A stretch of DNA of 64,000 bases from the NCBI GenBank assembly GCA_016720805.1, contig JADKJZ010000001.1:248001-312000 (forward strand), read 5' to 3'. Source of the DNA: Gemmatimonadota bacterium (GTDB lineage: Bacteria; Gemmatimonadota; Gemmatimonadetes; Gemmatimonadales; GWC2-71-9). This document shows positions 54,124 through 62,743 of the stretch, in pieces. Below the pieces are notes generated by a model, which worked only from the letters and a program-made list of their open reading frames with translations, made no database searches and was not told the DNA's origin. Each line of letters opens with the position of its first letter. Position 1 is the stretch's first letter. Position numbers and translations under genes: made by a program.

Positions 54124-55488
54124 ATGGCCGTGATCGCGCACGATCCGTCCCGGCCGACCCAGACGCACGGTGAAGTCACCCGTGACGTCCTGGCGACCAT
54201 CACGTCGAAGCCGACGAAGGGCTACTACATCCTGCTCGGCACGATGGCGTTCCTTACCGCGGTGCTCCTCGGCACGGTGACGATGCTGCTGAAGGAGGGG
54301 CTCGGCCTCGCCGGCTACGCCCCGCCGATCATGTGGTCGGTGTACATCACCACCTTCGTCTTCTGGGTCGGCATCGGCCACGCCGGCACGCTGATCTCGG
54401 CGATTCTCTTCCTCTTCCGGTCGCCGTGGCGCACGGCGGTGTACCGGGCGACGGAAGCGATGACGGTGTTCGCCGTCATGACCGCCGCGCTCTTCCCGAT
54501 CATCCACATCGGCCGGCAGTGGATCTTCTACTGGCTGATTCCGTACCCGAACGCGCGCTACCTCTGGCCGAACTTCAAGTCGCCGCTGCTCTGGGACGTC
54601 TTCGCGATCTCGACCTACCTCACGGTGTCGTCGACCTTCCTCATGGTCGGCCTCGTGCCGGACATCGCGGCGGTGCGCGACCACGTCAGCGGCTGGCGCA
54701 AGAAGCTCTACGGCGCGCTCTCGCTCGGCTGGACCGGCGCGGACTCGCAGTGGCGCCACTACAGCCGCGCCTACCTGTACCTCGCCGCCCTCGCGACGCC
54801 GCTGGTGCTCTCGGTGCACTCGGTCGTTTCGTGGGACTTCGCCGTTTCGATCGTGCCGGGCTGGCACGGGACGATCTTCGCCCCGTACTTCGTCGCCGGC
54901 GCGATCTACTCGGGCATCGGCATGGTGCTGACGCTGATGATCCCGCTCCGCAAGGTGCTCAAGGTCGAGCACATGATCACCGACTACCACTTCGACAATC
55001 TCTCGAAGCTGACGCTGTTCACCGGCACCATCCTCTTCTACGCCTACGGGATGGAGTACTTCGTCGCCTGGTACTCGGGCAGCACCTTCGAGCAGACCAC
55101 CTTCTGGCGTCGCGCGTTCGGACCGGCCTGGTGGGCGGGATGGGCGATGATCATCTGCAACGCCTTCGTCTCGCAGCTGCTCTGGTTCAAGAAGATCCGG
55201 ACCAACCTGACCTCGTTGTTCATCATCTCGATCTTCATCAACCTCGGGATGTGGTTCGAGCGCTACGTGATCGTCACGTCGTCGCTGGCGAATGACTATG
55301 TCCCGTACGCCTGGGGCCAGATCAACCCGACCTGGGCCGACTGGCTCGTCCTGCTCGGCTCGTTCGGCTGGTTCGGGCTCTGGTTCACGCTGTTCTACAA
55401 GAACTTCCCCATCGTGGCGATCCAGGAGATCAAGGAAATGATCCCGATGCCCCGCCGGAAGGCGTCCAGCCATGGGGGGGCGCACTGA
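54124..55488 (+). CDS. actC: ActC, NrfD-type quinol-oxidising membrane subunit
   Basis: 454 residues with about ten membrane helices and the NrfD/PsrC pattern (YAPPIMWSVYITTFVFWVGI, MVGLVPDIAAVRDHV, LVLSVHSVVSWDFAVS). It forms the quinol-oxidising, proton-handling membrane part of alternative complex III. The gene begins one base after the actB stop, and the next gene overlaps its stop. Confidence 0.95.
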   Translation: MAVIAHDPSRPTQTHGEVTRDVLATITSKPTKGYYILLGTMAFLTAVLLGTVTMLLKEGLGLAGYAPPIMWSVYITTFVFWVGIGHAGTLISAILFLFRSPWRTAVYRATEAMTVFAVMTAALFPIIHIGRQWIFYWLIPYPNARYLWPNFKSPLLWDVFAISTYLTVSSTFLMVGLVPDIAAVRDHVSGWRKKLYGALSLGWTGADSQWRHYSRAYLYLAALATPLVLSVHSVVSWDFAVSIVPGWHGTIFAPYFVAGAIYSGIGMVLTLMIPLRKVLKVEHMITDYHFDNLSKLTLFTGTILFYAYGMEYFVAWYSGSTFEQTTFWRRAFGPAWWAGWAMIICNAFVSQLLWFKKIRTNLTSLFIISIFINLGMWFERYVIVTSSLANDYVPYAWGQINPTWADWLVLLGSFGWFGLWFTLFYKNFPIVAIQEIKEMIPMPRRKASSHGGAH

Positions 55489-55997
55489 TGGCTGCCTCCG
55501 TGCCGGGCGTGCTGGCCCACTTTGCCCATGTTGATGCCGCCGCGGACGCGATCCGCGAGTTGAAGGCGACGGGGCACAAGGACCTGACCGTCTACTGTGC
55601 CGCGCACAACCACGAGCTCGAGGCTGCCGTCGGCGACCCGATCTCGCCGGTTCGCCTCTGGACGCTCTTCGCCGGCCTGACCGGCTGCGCTGCCGGCTTC
55701 TCGCTGGCGATCTGGATGTCGAGCGATTGGCCGCTCCTGGTCGGCGGCAAGCCGATCACGGCGATCCCGTCGTTCGTCGTCATCGGCTTCGAGCTGACGA
55801 TTCTCTTCGGCTCCCTGGCCACCGTCCTCGGCGTGATCATCCTCTCCGCGATGAAGTCGCTCAAGGGTCGGCCGTATCATCCGAAGTTCAGCGACGACCA
55901 CATCGGCGTCTTCGTTCCGTGCCGAGCCGATCAGGCCGCGGCGGTCGAGCAGCTCCTGACGGGGCATGGCTCCGTGGAGGTCACCCGTGATGCGTAA
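55488..55997 (+). CDS. actD: ActD, DUF3341 membrane subunit
   Basis: 169 residues with two membrane helices (LWTLFAGLTGCAAGFSLAIW and VIGFELTILFGSLATVLGVI), the DUF3341 form of ActD. The cytoplasmic ends are charged (HPKFSDDHIGVFVPC). It is a structural subunit of complex III. Start and stop overlap both neighbours. Confidence 0.9.
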   Translation: MAASVPGVLAHFAHVDAAADAIRELKATGHKDLTVYCAAHNHELEAAVGDPISPVRLWTLFAGLTGCAAGFSLAIWMSSDWPLLVGGKPITAIPSFVVIGFELTILFGSLATVLGVIILSAMKSLKGRPYHPKFSDDHIGVFVPCRADQAAAVEQLLTGHGSVEVTRDA

Positions 55998-56592
55998 GGT
56001 CCTCCTCGCCGCCGTCCTCCTGGGGACGGGTGGTTGCAACTGGTGGTACAACGAGGTGCCGTCGCCGGACCAGCTGATGCACAAGGTGCCCTGGTTCGAC
56101 CACATGATCCTCTCGAAGGGCGTCCATCCGTATCAGCGGACCGACATCCCGCGGAATGTTCCGGCGGGGATCGTCCCGGTCGGCGGTGGCGAGCGTGACT
56201 ACCGCGTTGGCGATCCCACGGCGGCGTTCCCGCAGTACGGGTTCGACACCGTCGTCGCCAATCGGCAGGTCCGCCCGACCACCCCGCCCCTTCCGGGCGC
56301 GCGAAGCGGCAAGGAAGTCTACGAGATTTACTGCCAGACCTGTCACGGCCCGACGGGCGTCGGCGACGGCCCGGTCGGCGTGTATGTCGCCGCGTTTTCG
56401 CTGCTGACACCGGCCGCGCGCGGCTGGTCCGATGGCTACCTCTACAGCATCATCCGCTACGGCCGTGGCGTCATGCCGCAGTACGGCGACAAGATCGTCC
56501 GCCGCGATGAGCGCTGGGCCGTGGTCGATTACGTGCGTTCGCTGCAGGCGGCCTCGCCGCTGCCGGCCGCCCCTGCCGGAGGGACCAAGTAA
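55990..56592 (+). CDS. actE: ActE, monohaem cytochrome c lipoprotein
   Basis: 200 residues. Lipobox GTGGC after a signal peptide. A single haem site, YCQTCHGPTGVGDG, lies near residue 118, with the methionine ligand in RGVMPQYGD. It is the second cytochrome of the complex and faces the periplasm. It overlaps actD by eight bases. Confidence 0.92.
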   Translation: MRKVLLAAVLLGTGGCNWWYNEVPSPDQLMHKVPWFDHMILSKGVHPYQRTDIPRNVPAGIVPVGGGERDYRVGDPTAAFPQYGFDTVVANRQVRPTTPPLPGARSGKEVYEIYCQTCHGPTGVGDGPVGVYVAAFSLLTPAARGWSDGYLYSIIRYGRGVMPQYGDKIVRRDERWAVVDYVRSLQAASPLPAAPAGGTK

Positions 56593-57857
56593 TGGCCGCC
56601 GATCTGATGGCGATCCGCGACCGGTTGGTCGAGAAGAGCCTTACCGCTGACTACAAGAATTTCACGATGATCGGCGCCGGCCTGGCCGTCGTCGGGCTCG
56701 CGCTCTTCGTGATGGCGCTGATGGGCGAGGGGTCGCACCGCGCCTGGCAGACGTTCCACGTGAACTGGGTCTTCTGGACCGGCCTCACCGGCGGCTCGAT
56801 CGCGATCACCGCCGTCCACAAGATCGCCAATGCCAAGTGGTCGGGTGTCATCATCCGCCTCTCGCAGGCGATGTCGGCGATGATCCCCGTGTCGCTCATC
56901 GGCGCCGTCCTCGTGCTGACGCTGGGCTACCACGACATCTACGGCCACATGGCCGAGGAGCTTGGTGGGCTGTCGCACGGCAAGGCGCTCTGGCTCTCGC
57001 GGCCGTGGATGGCGGTCCGCCTCGTCGGCGGGCTCGCGCTGCTCTACTGGATCGGCATTCGCCTCATCCGCACCGACATCCTCGCCGACCTGGCGCTGAT
57101 GAAGGGGAAGGCCGGGGCGCGTCAGGCGAAGTATGACGCGATGCTGCAGGGCTACGACGAGGCGAAGAACCACACCAGCACCTACAAGCTGGCGCCGATC
57201 TACGCCGCGACCTACGCGATGGTCTTCACGATGGTCGCCTTCGACGCGATCATGGCGCTCCAGCCGCACTGGTTCTCGAACCTGCTCGGCGGCTGGTACT
57301 TCATGGGGTCGTTCCTCGGCGGCCACATGCTGCTGGCGCTCCTCATGCTGCACTCGCGCAAGGCCGTCGGCCTCGACGAGTTCATCTCGGCCAAGCAGCG
57401 CCACGACCTCGGCAAGCTCTGCTTCGGCTTCACCGTCTTCTGGACCTACCTGATGTGGGCCCAGTTCCTGGTGATCTGGTACGGCAACCTCCCCGAAGAG
57501 ACCGGCTTCGTCTTCGCGCGCCTCTGGGGACCCTGGCGCCCGGTCGGCACCGCGGTCTTCCTCGGGATGTTCGTGATTCCGTTCACCGGCCTGCTCGGCG
57601 TCGGTCCCAAGAAGATGCCGCTCACCATGGGCCTCTTCGCCACGATCTCGCTCTGCGCCCTCTGGCTCGAGCGCTACCTGATGGTGATGCCGTCGGTCAC
57701 CCTCGAGTCGGGCCCGGTCTTCGGTCTCCCCGAACTCGGCCCGGTCCTGCTCTTCCTCGGCCTCTTCTTCCTCTGCTACGGCTGGTTCGCGAAGACGTAT
57801 CCGATGGTGAGTCCGCGGTTGGCGATGATCACGCTGGAGAAGGAGCAGGGGCACTAG
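56592..57857 (+). CDS. actF: ActF, membrane subunit of alternative complex III
   Basis: 421 residues, about ten helices, similar in size and helix order to ActC but with its own signature (AWQTFHVNWVFWTG, IAITAVHKIANAKWSG, LGVGPKKMPLTMGL). It completes the membrane core. The operon ends here: no cytochrome oxidase genes follow, although they often do in other lineages. The stop codon lies in the first unit of a heptamer array. Confidence 0.92.
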   Translation: MAADLMAIRDRLVEKSLTADYKNFTMIGAGLAVVGLALFVMALMGEGSHRAWQTFHVNWVFWTGLTGGSIAITAVHKIANAKWSGVIIRLSQAMSAMIPVSLIGAVLVLTLGYHDIYGHMAEELGGLSHGKALWLSRPWMAVRLVGGLALLYWIGIRLIRTDILADLALMKGKAGARQAKYDAMLQGYDEAKNHTSTYKLAPIYAATYAMVFTMVAFDAIMALQPHWFSNLLGGWYFMGSFLGGHMLLALLMLHSRKAVGLDEFISAKQRHDLGKLCFGFTVFWTYLMWAQFLVIWYGNLPEETGFVFARLWGPWRPVGTAVFLGMFVIPFTGLLGVGPKKMPLTMGLFATISLCALWLERYLMVMPSVTLESGPVFGLPELGPVLLFLGLFFLCYGWFAKTYPMVSPRLAMITLEKEQGH

Positions 57858-57963
57858 TCGTTAGTCGTTAGTCATTGGACGTGACGAAGGCCTGCTTCCT
57901 AGCAAGGGAGCAGGCCTTCGCTGTTCTCTGTCCTAACGACTAACGACTGACGGCTAACGACTA
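57855..57963. repeat. Heptamer-armed palindrome 6 (TAGTCGT); stop codons of both genes are inside the arms
   Basis: Left arm: three TAGTCGT-type units beginning at the TAG stop of actF. Core: a 14-bp stem with one mismatch, GAAGGCCTGCTTCC (57886-57899) with 57906-57919, around TAGCAA. Right arm: ACGACTA-type units (57933-57963); the minus-strand anti-sigma gene ends with a TAG in its last unit. Confidence 0.88.
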
Positions 57964-58860
57964 CTCCAGCCTCAACTTCGCCGTCAACGCATCCACCGAA
58001 TCCTTCGGGAGCGAGGCGGAGATCGTCACCAGCCGGAGCGTGCGGGTCGTCGACTCGCCGCTGGTGACGTAATCCGGCTTGGTCCGAAGCGCGACCGAGG
58101 AGGAGAGGCCGGACGCTTCCACGGCTGCGTGCACCGGCTCCACGCGATCCTCGGGGCCTTCGATGACCCAGACCGCCCGACCATCCGGCAACCGCTGCTT
58201 CACGAAGAACGTCGGCCGGATCCCGACCCCGTTCCGCTGCAGCCGAACGCCGGTCACCGGGAGGCCTTCGAGGCGGGCGAGTGAACCACCGGCGGCGGTC
58301 AGCGCCTCGTCCCAGCTGATCGCCTCCCAGCTGATGGCAGGGTCGACGTCCGCAACCGGTGCGAGCTCAACCACTCCCCGGCTGGCCGCGGCGGGACGGA
58401 CCATTTGCGGCCGCAGCGTGCCCTCGATGGCGAGTCGCGCACTCCGCGACTGGGTCGCGGTCTCCTGCAGCGCCGCGTTCTCGAGGAAGGACGCGTGCAT
58501 TGCCGGCGCCACGAACGCCATCGTGGAGAGGCGCGGCGTCGGGAGCGTGAGGGTCGCGGGCTGATTCGCGAGCCAGCCACCGAGCATCAACACGCCCACC
58601 GCCGCCGCGATCCCAGACTGCCGGCGCCGCGAGGTGTGCTGGACCATCGGCGGCGCCCGGCGGTGGCCCAGTGGGGCAGCGAAGGCGAGAATGGCGGTCG
58701 CGCGGTCACGCGTCGCCACGGCCTCGGAGTGTGCCGCACGGCAGATCAGGCATCCAAGCAGATGTTCCGCGATCTCGGCTGACTGCACCTTGGAGAGGGC
58801 ACCGTCGAGCCAGGCGTGGAACTCCTCCTCAGGCACGTGCGGACGAGCGCACCTGCTCAT
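57961..58860 (-). CDS. Anti-sigma factor with zinc-finger N-terminus
   Basis: 299 residues. The N-terminal ZAS-like zinc site is EHLLGCLICRAAH. One membrane helix follows (IAAAVGVLMLGGWLA). The C-terminal half is periplasmic and of unassigned fold. It overlaps the ECF sigma gene by 32 bases, the classic sigma/anti-sigma pair. It would hold the sigma factor at the membrane until a signal frees it. Its TAG stop lies in a heptamer repeat. Confidence 0.85.
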   Translation of the reverse strand: MSRCARPHVPEEEFHAWLDGALSKVQSAEIAEHLLGCLICRAAHSEAVATRDRATAILAFAAPLGHRRAPPMVQHTSRRRQSGIAAAVGVLMLGGWLANQPATLTLPTPRLSTMAFVAPAMHASFLENAALQETATQSRSARLAIEGTLRPQMVRPAAASRGVVELAPVADVDPAISWEAISWDEALTAAGGSLARLEGLPVTGVRLQRNGVGIRPTFFVKQRLPDGRAVWVIEGPEDRVEPVHAAVEASGLSSSVALRTKPDYVTSGESTTRTLRLVTISASLPKDSVDALTAKLRLE

Positions 58861-59353
58861 CGGACTCCTCCAGCATGTCGTGGGCAGCGACCAGGCGCTT
58901 GCGGGCGCGGGCGAGCGTCGTGCCCACGGCGCCAACGGCCAACCCGGTCTGTTCGGCAATTTCAGGATAGGACAACCCGGCGTCCCACAACAAGAGGACC
59001 TCGCGGTCTCGCGGCGAGAGCGTGGCCAAGGCGCGCTGCACTTCGGCCTGCTGCGCCTCGGAATCCATCCGCTCCTCGACTTCCTTGCCCACCGACGGCG
59101 AGGCGATCGGTTCGTGCGTCAGCAGCACCAGATGCTTGCGGCGGCGAATCGCTGAGCGAGCCTCGTCGCGCGCGATATTGGCGGCGACGGCGAAGACCCA
59201 GGAACGCGGCTTTTCGGGCTGGTGGTGCAGGGCGCGCATGAAGACTTCCTGCGCAAGGTCTTCGGCACGATCGGCATCCCACACCTTGCGGTACAGGAAG
59301 CGGACGACGGAGTCATAGGTGGTTCGGTAGAGACCTTCGAGATCGAATGCCAT
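58829..59353 (-). CDS. ECF-type RNA polymerase sigma factor
   Basis: 174 residues. Region 2 (YDSVVRFLYRKVWDADRAEDLAQEVFMRAL) and region 4 (LATLSPRDREVLLLWDAGLSYPEIAEQTG) are clear. GGAGG five bases before ATG 59353 sets the start. It likely directs transcription of an envelope or redox stress set under control of the adjacent anti-sigma factor. Confidence 0.93.
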   Translation of the reverse strand: MAFDLEGLYRTTYDSVVRFLYRKVWDADRAEDLAQEVFMRALHHQPEKPRSWVFAVAANIARDEARSAIRRRKHLVLLTHEPIASPSVGKEVEERMDSEAQQAEVQRALATLSPRDREVLLLWDAGLSYPEIAEQTGLAVGAVGTTLARARKRLVAAHDMLEESDEQVRSSARA

Positions 59354-59444
59354 TGGTCCTCCAGGAGGCGGGTGACGCCACATAGAAGACGCACACCGTG
59401 CGCCAGCTTGCACACATCCACACAAACCATTGTACTGCAACGAC

Positions 59445-60206
59445 TTAGAGTGATACTCGACGGCTCCGGAAGGCGCACCCGGGATGGAGACCTGTCCTCT
59501 TTTTAGGCCAGTGTGAACACATTAGCGGTTTGGCAGGTCGGCCGTCGGCCCGGAGCCTGCCGTGCAGGTCGCAATGTAGCCCATCCTCGAGAAGATAGGT
59601 GCAGGCCGAGATGATCTCCGCATTCAGGAGGAGCTCGTCTTCCCGCTCGACCTTGCAGAGGTAGGGTGACTTCCGGTTCCGAAGGAGCGATTCCAGCTTC
59701 GGCTGTTTCGGTGTGCAGCGAATGTCGACCTGCAGGTCGCGGCAGCACGCCGCCTTGCGGGTGTGATCGGCGGTGCGGCAGGGCGCCGACGCACAGGGAT
59801 TGGCGTCCGGCGCCAGGTCGTGCTCCAGGACGGGGAGCATCCGGGGTGGCGCCTTGAGGGTGCGCGTCACCAGACGATGATGGTCCACGACTTTGAACTG
59901 GTCGCCCCCGAGGCGGCGCGGCGCAGGGGGCCGCTTCGGGGTCGGCACTTTTCCGGTGTAGCCGTAGCCGCCGCAGCGCACGGTGCCGTTCTCCAGCTGT
60001 TCCAGATGGCGACAAGGGACGTGCACCTCGGCGTCAACCCAGAGTTCCTCGTCGTCCTCGAACGTCTTGCCGAAGTCGATCCGTTGGGTGTGACCGAAAA
60101 GCCACGTCGCGTCGTGGTCCTCATCCCCTTCGATCGCCGCCACCCGGATGGTGAGTTTCAGCGCCCGGCAGTGCCGGCCGAGCGAGCTACAGGGGGGGAG
60201 CGACAT
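59445..60206 (-). CDS. Cysteine-rich YkgJ/DUF3109-like protein
   Basis: 253 residues with 13 or more cysteines. The C-terminal half resembles the YkgJ-type metal-chelating pattern: YLCKVERED ... ISACTYLLEDGLHCDLHG ... KPLMCSHWP. An earlier half has CRHLEQLENGTVRCGG and APCRTADHTRKAACCRDLQVDIRC. It probably binds zinc, iron or an Fe-S centre; no enzyme activity can be assigned. It lies upstream of the sigma factor in the same direction. Confidence 0.6.
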   Translation of the reverse strand: MSLPPCSSLGRHCRALKLTIRVAAIEGDEDHDATWLFGHTQRIDFGKTFEDDEELWVDAEVHVPCRHLEQLENGTVRCGGYGYTGKVPTPKRPPAPRRLGGDQFKVVDHHRLVTRTLKAPPRMLPVLEHDLAPDANPCASAPCRTADHTRKAACCRDLQVDIRCTPKQPKLESLLRNRKSPYLCKVEREDELLLNAEIISACTYLLEDGLHCDLHGRLRADGRPAKPLMCSHWPKKRTGLHPGCAFRSRRVSL

Positions 60207-60421
60207 GTCGGTCCGGGGCGAGAGGTGCGGGGGTGTTCCTGACGGGCCGGAAACTAGCGACGGCGGCCAGAATCGCCAGCGCCGGACTCCCCTTGCCTAG
60301 AGGAACACGGGCGATGGCGTTATCCTTCCGCCTTCCCGTGATCCTGGTGGCCGGGAGCCGGCGCTGCCGGGGGGCAGCATCGACGCACACATCACACACC
60401 AGGGATGAGGCAAGACGAACA

Positions 60422-60880
60422 ATGCGCGTTCCTGCGATGATTGCTGCAGTGGCCCTGGTGCTCGCGGCCTGCGGTGGAGAGAAGAAGGAAGGGGCGGAGT
60501 CGACCGAGACTCCGGAAGCGACCGCACCGACGACGGCGGCCGTGACGGGCACCACCCACGTGGTGGAGATGATCCAGGACGGCACGACGTTCAAGTTCTC
60601 GCCGGCCGAGCTCACCATCAAGGCGGGCGATGCCGTGACGTTCAAGAGCGTCTCGGGCGGCCTGCACAACGTCCAGTTCCATGCCGACAGCATCCCGGCT
60701 GGCGCCGCGGCGGTCATCGATGCGGCGATCCTGAACAAGCAGGGCCCGCTGGCGTCGGCGCTGTTGAACACGGGCGAAGAGATCACGATCAATTTCGCCG
60801 GCGCGCCGGTGGGTGACTACCGGTTCACCTGCCTGCCGCACATGGCGATGGGCATGCACGGCAAGATCACCGTCCAGTAA
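60422..60880 (+). CDS. Cupredoxin (plastocyanin/azurin-like) lipoprotein
   Basis: 152 residues. Lipobox VLAACGG, a Glu/Thr-rich linker, then a type-I copper domain with ligands in LHNVQFH and FTCLPHMAMGMHG (Cys-His-Met). This is a one-electron carrier. It may accept electrons from alternative complex III or a cytochrome conduit, which is inferred from content rather than shown. Confidence 0.88.
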   Translation: MRVPAMIAAVALVLAACGGEKKEGAESTETPEATAPTTAAVTGTTHVVEMIQDGTTFKFSPAELTIKAGDAVTFKSVSGGLHNVQFHADSIPAGAAAVIDAAILNKQGPLASALLNTGEEITINFAGAPVGDYRFTCLPHMAMGMHGKITVQ

Positions 60881-61733
60881 GCCGGACGTTGGTTGCACCA
60901 TCTTCGCGGGGGCGTCCATCGGACGCCCCCGCGTTGCGTTGCCCCCAGGCCATCACCAACGGAACGCTCACACCAAGCAGCACGCCCGCCGCGCTGTCGA
61001 CGACGTAGTGCATCTGGCAGTAGACCACGCCGACGGCCAGCAACGCGGTGGGCACTGCCATCGCCATGCCGAGACGGCGCGAGCCGAGCCAGGCACCGAC
61101 GGTGGCGGCAACGGTCGCGGCAACATGCGACGAGGGAAACGCGGCACCGAACGCGCTCCCCCGGGCGAGCGTGGCATAGACAAGCCGCGCCGCCTCGTTG
61201 TCGACGAAGGCACCGGTTGGCCGCGCAAACTCGTAGTAGGGTCCCGCCACCGGTAGCAGCAGGTAGGTGACGTAGCAGAGCAGAAAGGTCGCGATCAGTC
61301 CGTCGAGATAGCGCTCGAGTGCCGCGGGGCGGCGCTGGGCCAGGAAGACGATGACCGGCAACGGGACCAGGATGTAGTAGGAGAAGTAGACGCCGTGCAG
61401 CAGCGTGGACCAGAACGCGCTCGGCGCCGCGCGCCACCAATCACGACTCGGCTGACTGTGGAAGAGCCATGCATCGGCGGCCTGCAGTGGCGCGTCCCAT
61501 GTGGTGGCGGCGCCGAAACCGTTCATGACATCGATCGCGGAATAGAGACCGGCCAGCAGCACCACCGGATAGCTCGCGCCCAGGACGCGCCCCACGACAC
61601 TGTTGGAGGCGCGGGTGATCAGCCAGGAGAGGAGCGGGAGGCCGAGGTGCGCTCCGATGATCCACGGTACGCCGCGCTGCGTCAGCCGGGTGGCGCCGAG
61701 TGCGGCGACGACGAGACCGTAGCTCGCCACCAT
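60867..61733 (-). CDS. PAP2-family membrane phosphatase or phosphotransferase (Aur1/Ipt1-like)
   Basis: 288 residues from the chosen ATG, several membrane helices, and PAP2 motifs GAAFPSSHVAATVA and YCQMHYVVDSAAGVLLG. The wide spacing and helix order resemble the PAP2_3 (Aur1/Ipt1) group, which transfers phospho-head groups to ceramide in eukaryotes. ATG 61733 is the first standard start; a weak RBS leaves it open. Context (ceramide genes upstream) favours a lipid head-group role. Confidence 0.75.
   Translation of the reverse strand: MVASYGLVVAALGATRLTQRGVPWIIGAHLGLPLLSWLITRASNSVVGRVLGASYPVVLLAGLYSAIDVMNGFGAATTWDAPLQAADAWLFHSQPSRDWWRAAPSAFWSTLLHGVYFSYYILVPLPVIVFLAQRRPAALERYLDGLIATFLLCYVTYLLLPVAGPYYEFARPTGAFVDNEAARLVYATLARGSAFGAAFPSSHVAATVAATVGAWLGSRRLGMAMAVPTALLAVGVVYCQMHYVVDSAAGVLLGVSVPLVMAWGQRNAGASDGRPREDGATNVRLTGR
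60905..60933. terminator. Perfect 13-bp hairpin inside the PAP2 3' end
   Basis: CGCGGGGGCGTCC (60905-60917), loop ATC, then its complement (60921-60933). It lies just after the cupredoxin stop at 60880 and inside the last codons of the convergent PAP2 gene, so it may terminate both. Confidence 0.6.
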
Positions 61734-61765
61734 CACGTCGACGCGCCGCCACGGCCACGCCGCCG

Positions 61766-62743
61766 TCAGAGCCAGCCTGCCTGGCGATACCAGTCGTGGG
61801 TATGGGCGAGTCCGGTGGCGGCATCGAAGCGTGGCTGCCAGCCGGTGGCTGCGATGAACGGAGCGGCGTCGCCGGTCCAGGCGGCCTGGAAGAACTCGTT
61901 CGCCTTGTCGGCGCGGAGGATGGTCTTGCGACGGAGGGCCGCGGCCCAGGCTCCGGTGGCCGTGAGCGCCATGCGAGCTGCCCACTCGGGAATCGGCAGC
62001 AGGGTCACGCTGCGGCCCATACTGCGGCCGATCTCGCGCACCAGCTCGGCCGAGGAGAGCAATTGCGGGTGATTGACGTAATAGGTCTGGCCGAGGACGG
62101 CCTCGCCGGCCGTGCCGGCGAGCACGATCGCGTCGGCGAGGTCCTCGACATGCACGACGGACACCTCCATCGAACCGTCACCAAAGACCGGGGCGATGCC
62201 GAGGCGCGCCGCCTTGAAGACGGTGATGAGATTGTCGCGATCGCGCGGGCCGTAGACCGTCGGCGGGCGCAGGATCACCCACGGCAGGTCGGCGCCGCGC
62301 AACACCAATTCCGAGGCGAGCTTGCTGCGCCCGTACATGGTGACCGGGGCGTCGAGTCCGTCGGCGCCCTTGGGACGCCCACGCGCAGCCGGCCCACCCG
62401 CGGCCATCGAACTGACCAGCACGATCCGCGCGGTCCCGCCATCGGCCCGCGCGGCGTGCACCACATTGGCGGTGCCGTCGCGATTGGCGAGGAGGAATTC
62501 GGCCTCGTCGACGGCGCCGGTGAGCGCCGCCACGTGATAGATGACGTCCTGCGCCGCCGAGGCTTCGGCCAGCGCCGGCTTGTCGCCCAGATCACCGCGC
62601 ACGAGTCGAACACCGCGGGCCGCCAGATCGGCGGCCTTCGCGGGCGAGCGAATCAGCGCGGTGACGGTGTCCCCGCGCGCCAGCAGGCGGTCGACCAGGT
62701 GCCCACCCACGAAGCCGGTGGCGCCGGTGACCAGCGCCCTCAT
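61766..62743 (-). CDS. NAD-dependent epimerase/reductase (SDR), ceramide-reductase candidate
   Basis: 325 residues. N-terminal MRALVTGATGFVGGHLVDRLL, middle YHVAALTGAVDEAEF and catalytic YGRSK. It belongs to the extended SDR group that includes CerR of Caulobacter. In sphingolipid-making bacteria CerR reduces the 3-oxo group. Its position next to a BcerS-like acyltransferase and an AONS-type enzyme supports that role. It overlaps the acyltransferase gene by four bases (ATGA). Confidence 0.82.
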   Translation of the reverse strand: MRALVTGATGFVGGHLVDRLLARGDTVTALIRSPAKAADLAARGVRLVRGDLGDKPALAEASAAQDVIYHVAALTGAVDEAEFLLANRDGTANVVHAARADGGTARIVLVSSMAAGGPAARGRPKGADGLDAPVTMYGRSKLASELVLRGADLPWVILRPPTVYGPRDRDNLITVFKAARLGIAPVFGDGSMEVSVVHVEDLADAIVLAGTAGEAVLGQTYYVNHPQLLSSAELVREIGRSMGRSVTLLPIPEWAARMALTATGAWAAALRRKTILRADKANEFFQAAWTGDAAPFIAATGWQPRFDAATGLAHTHDWYRQAGWL

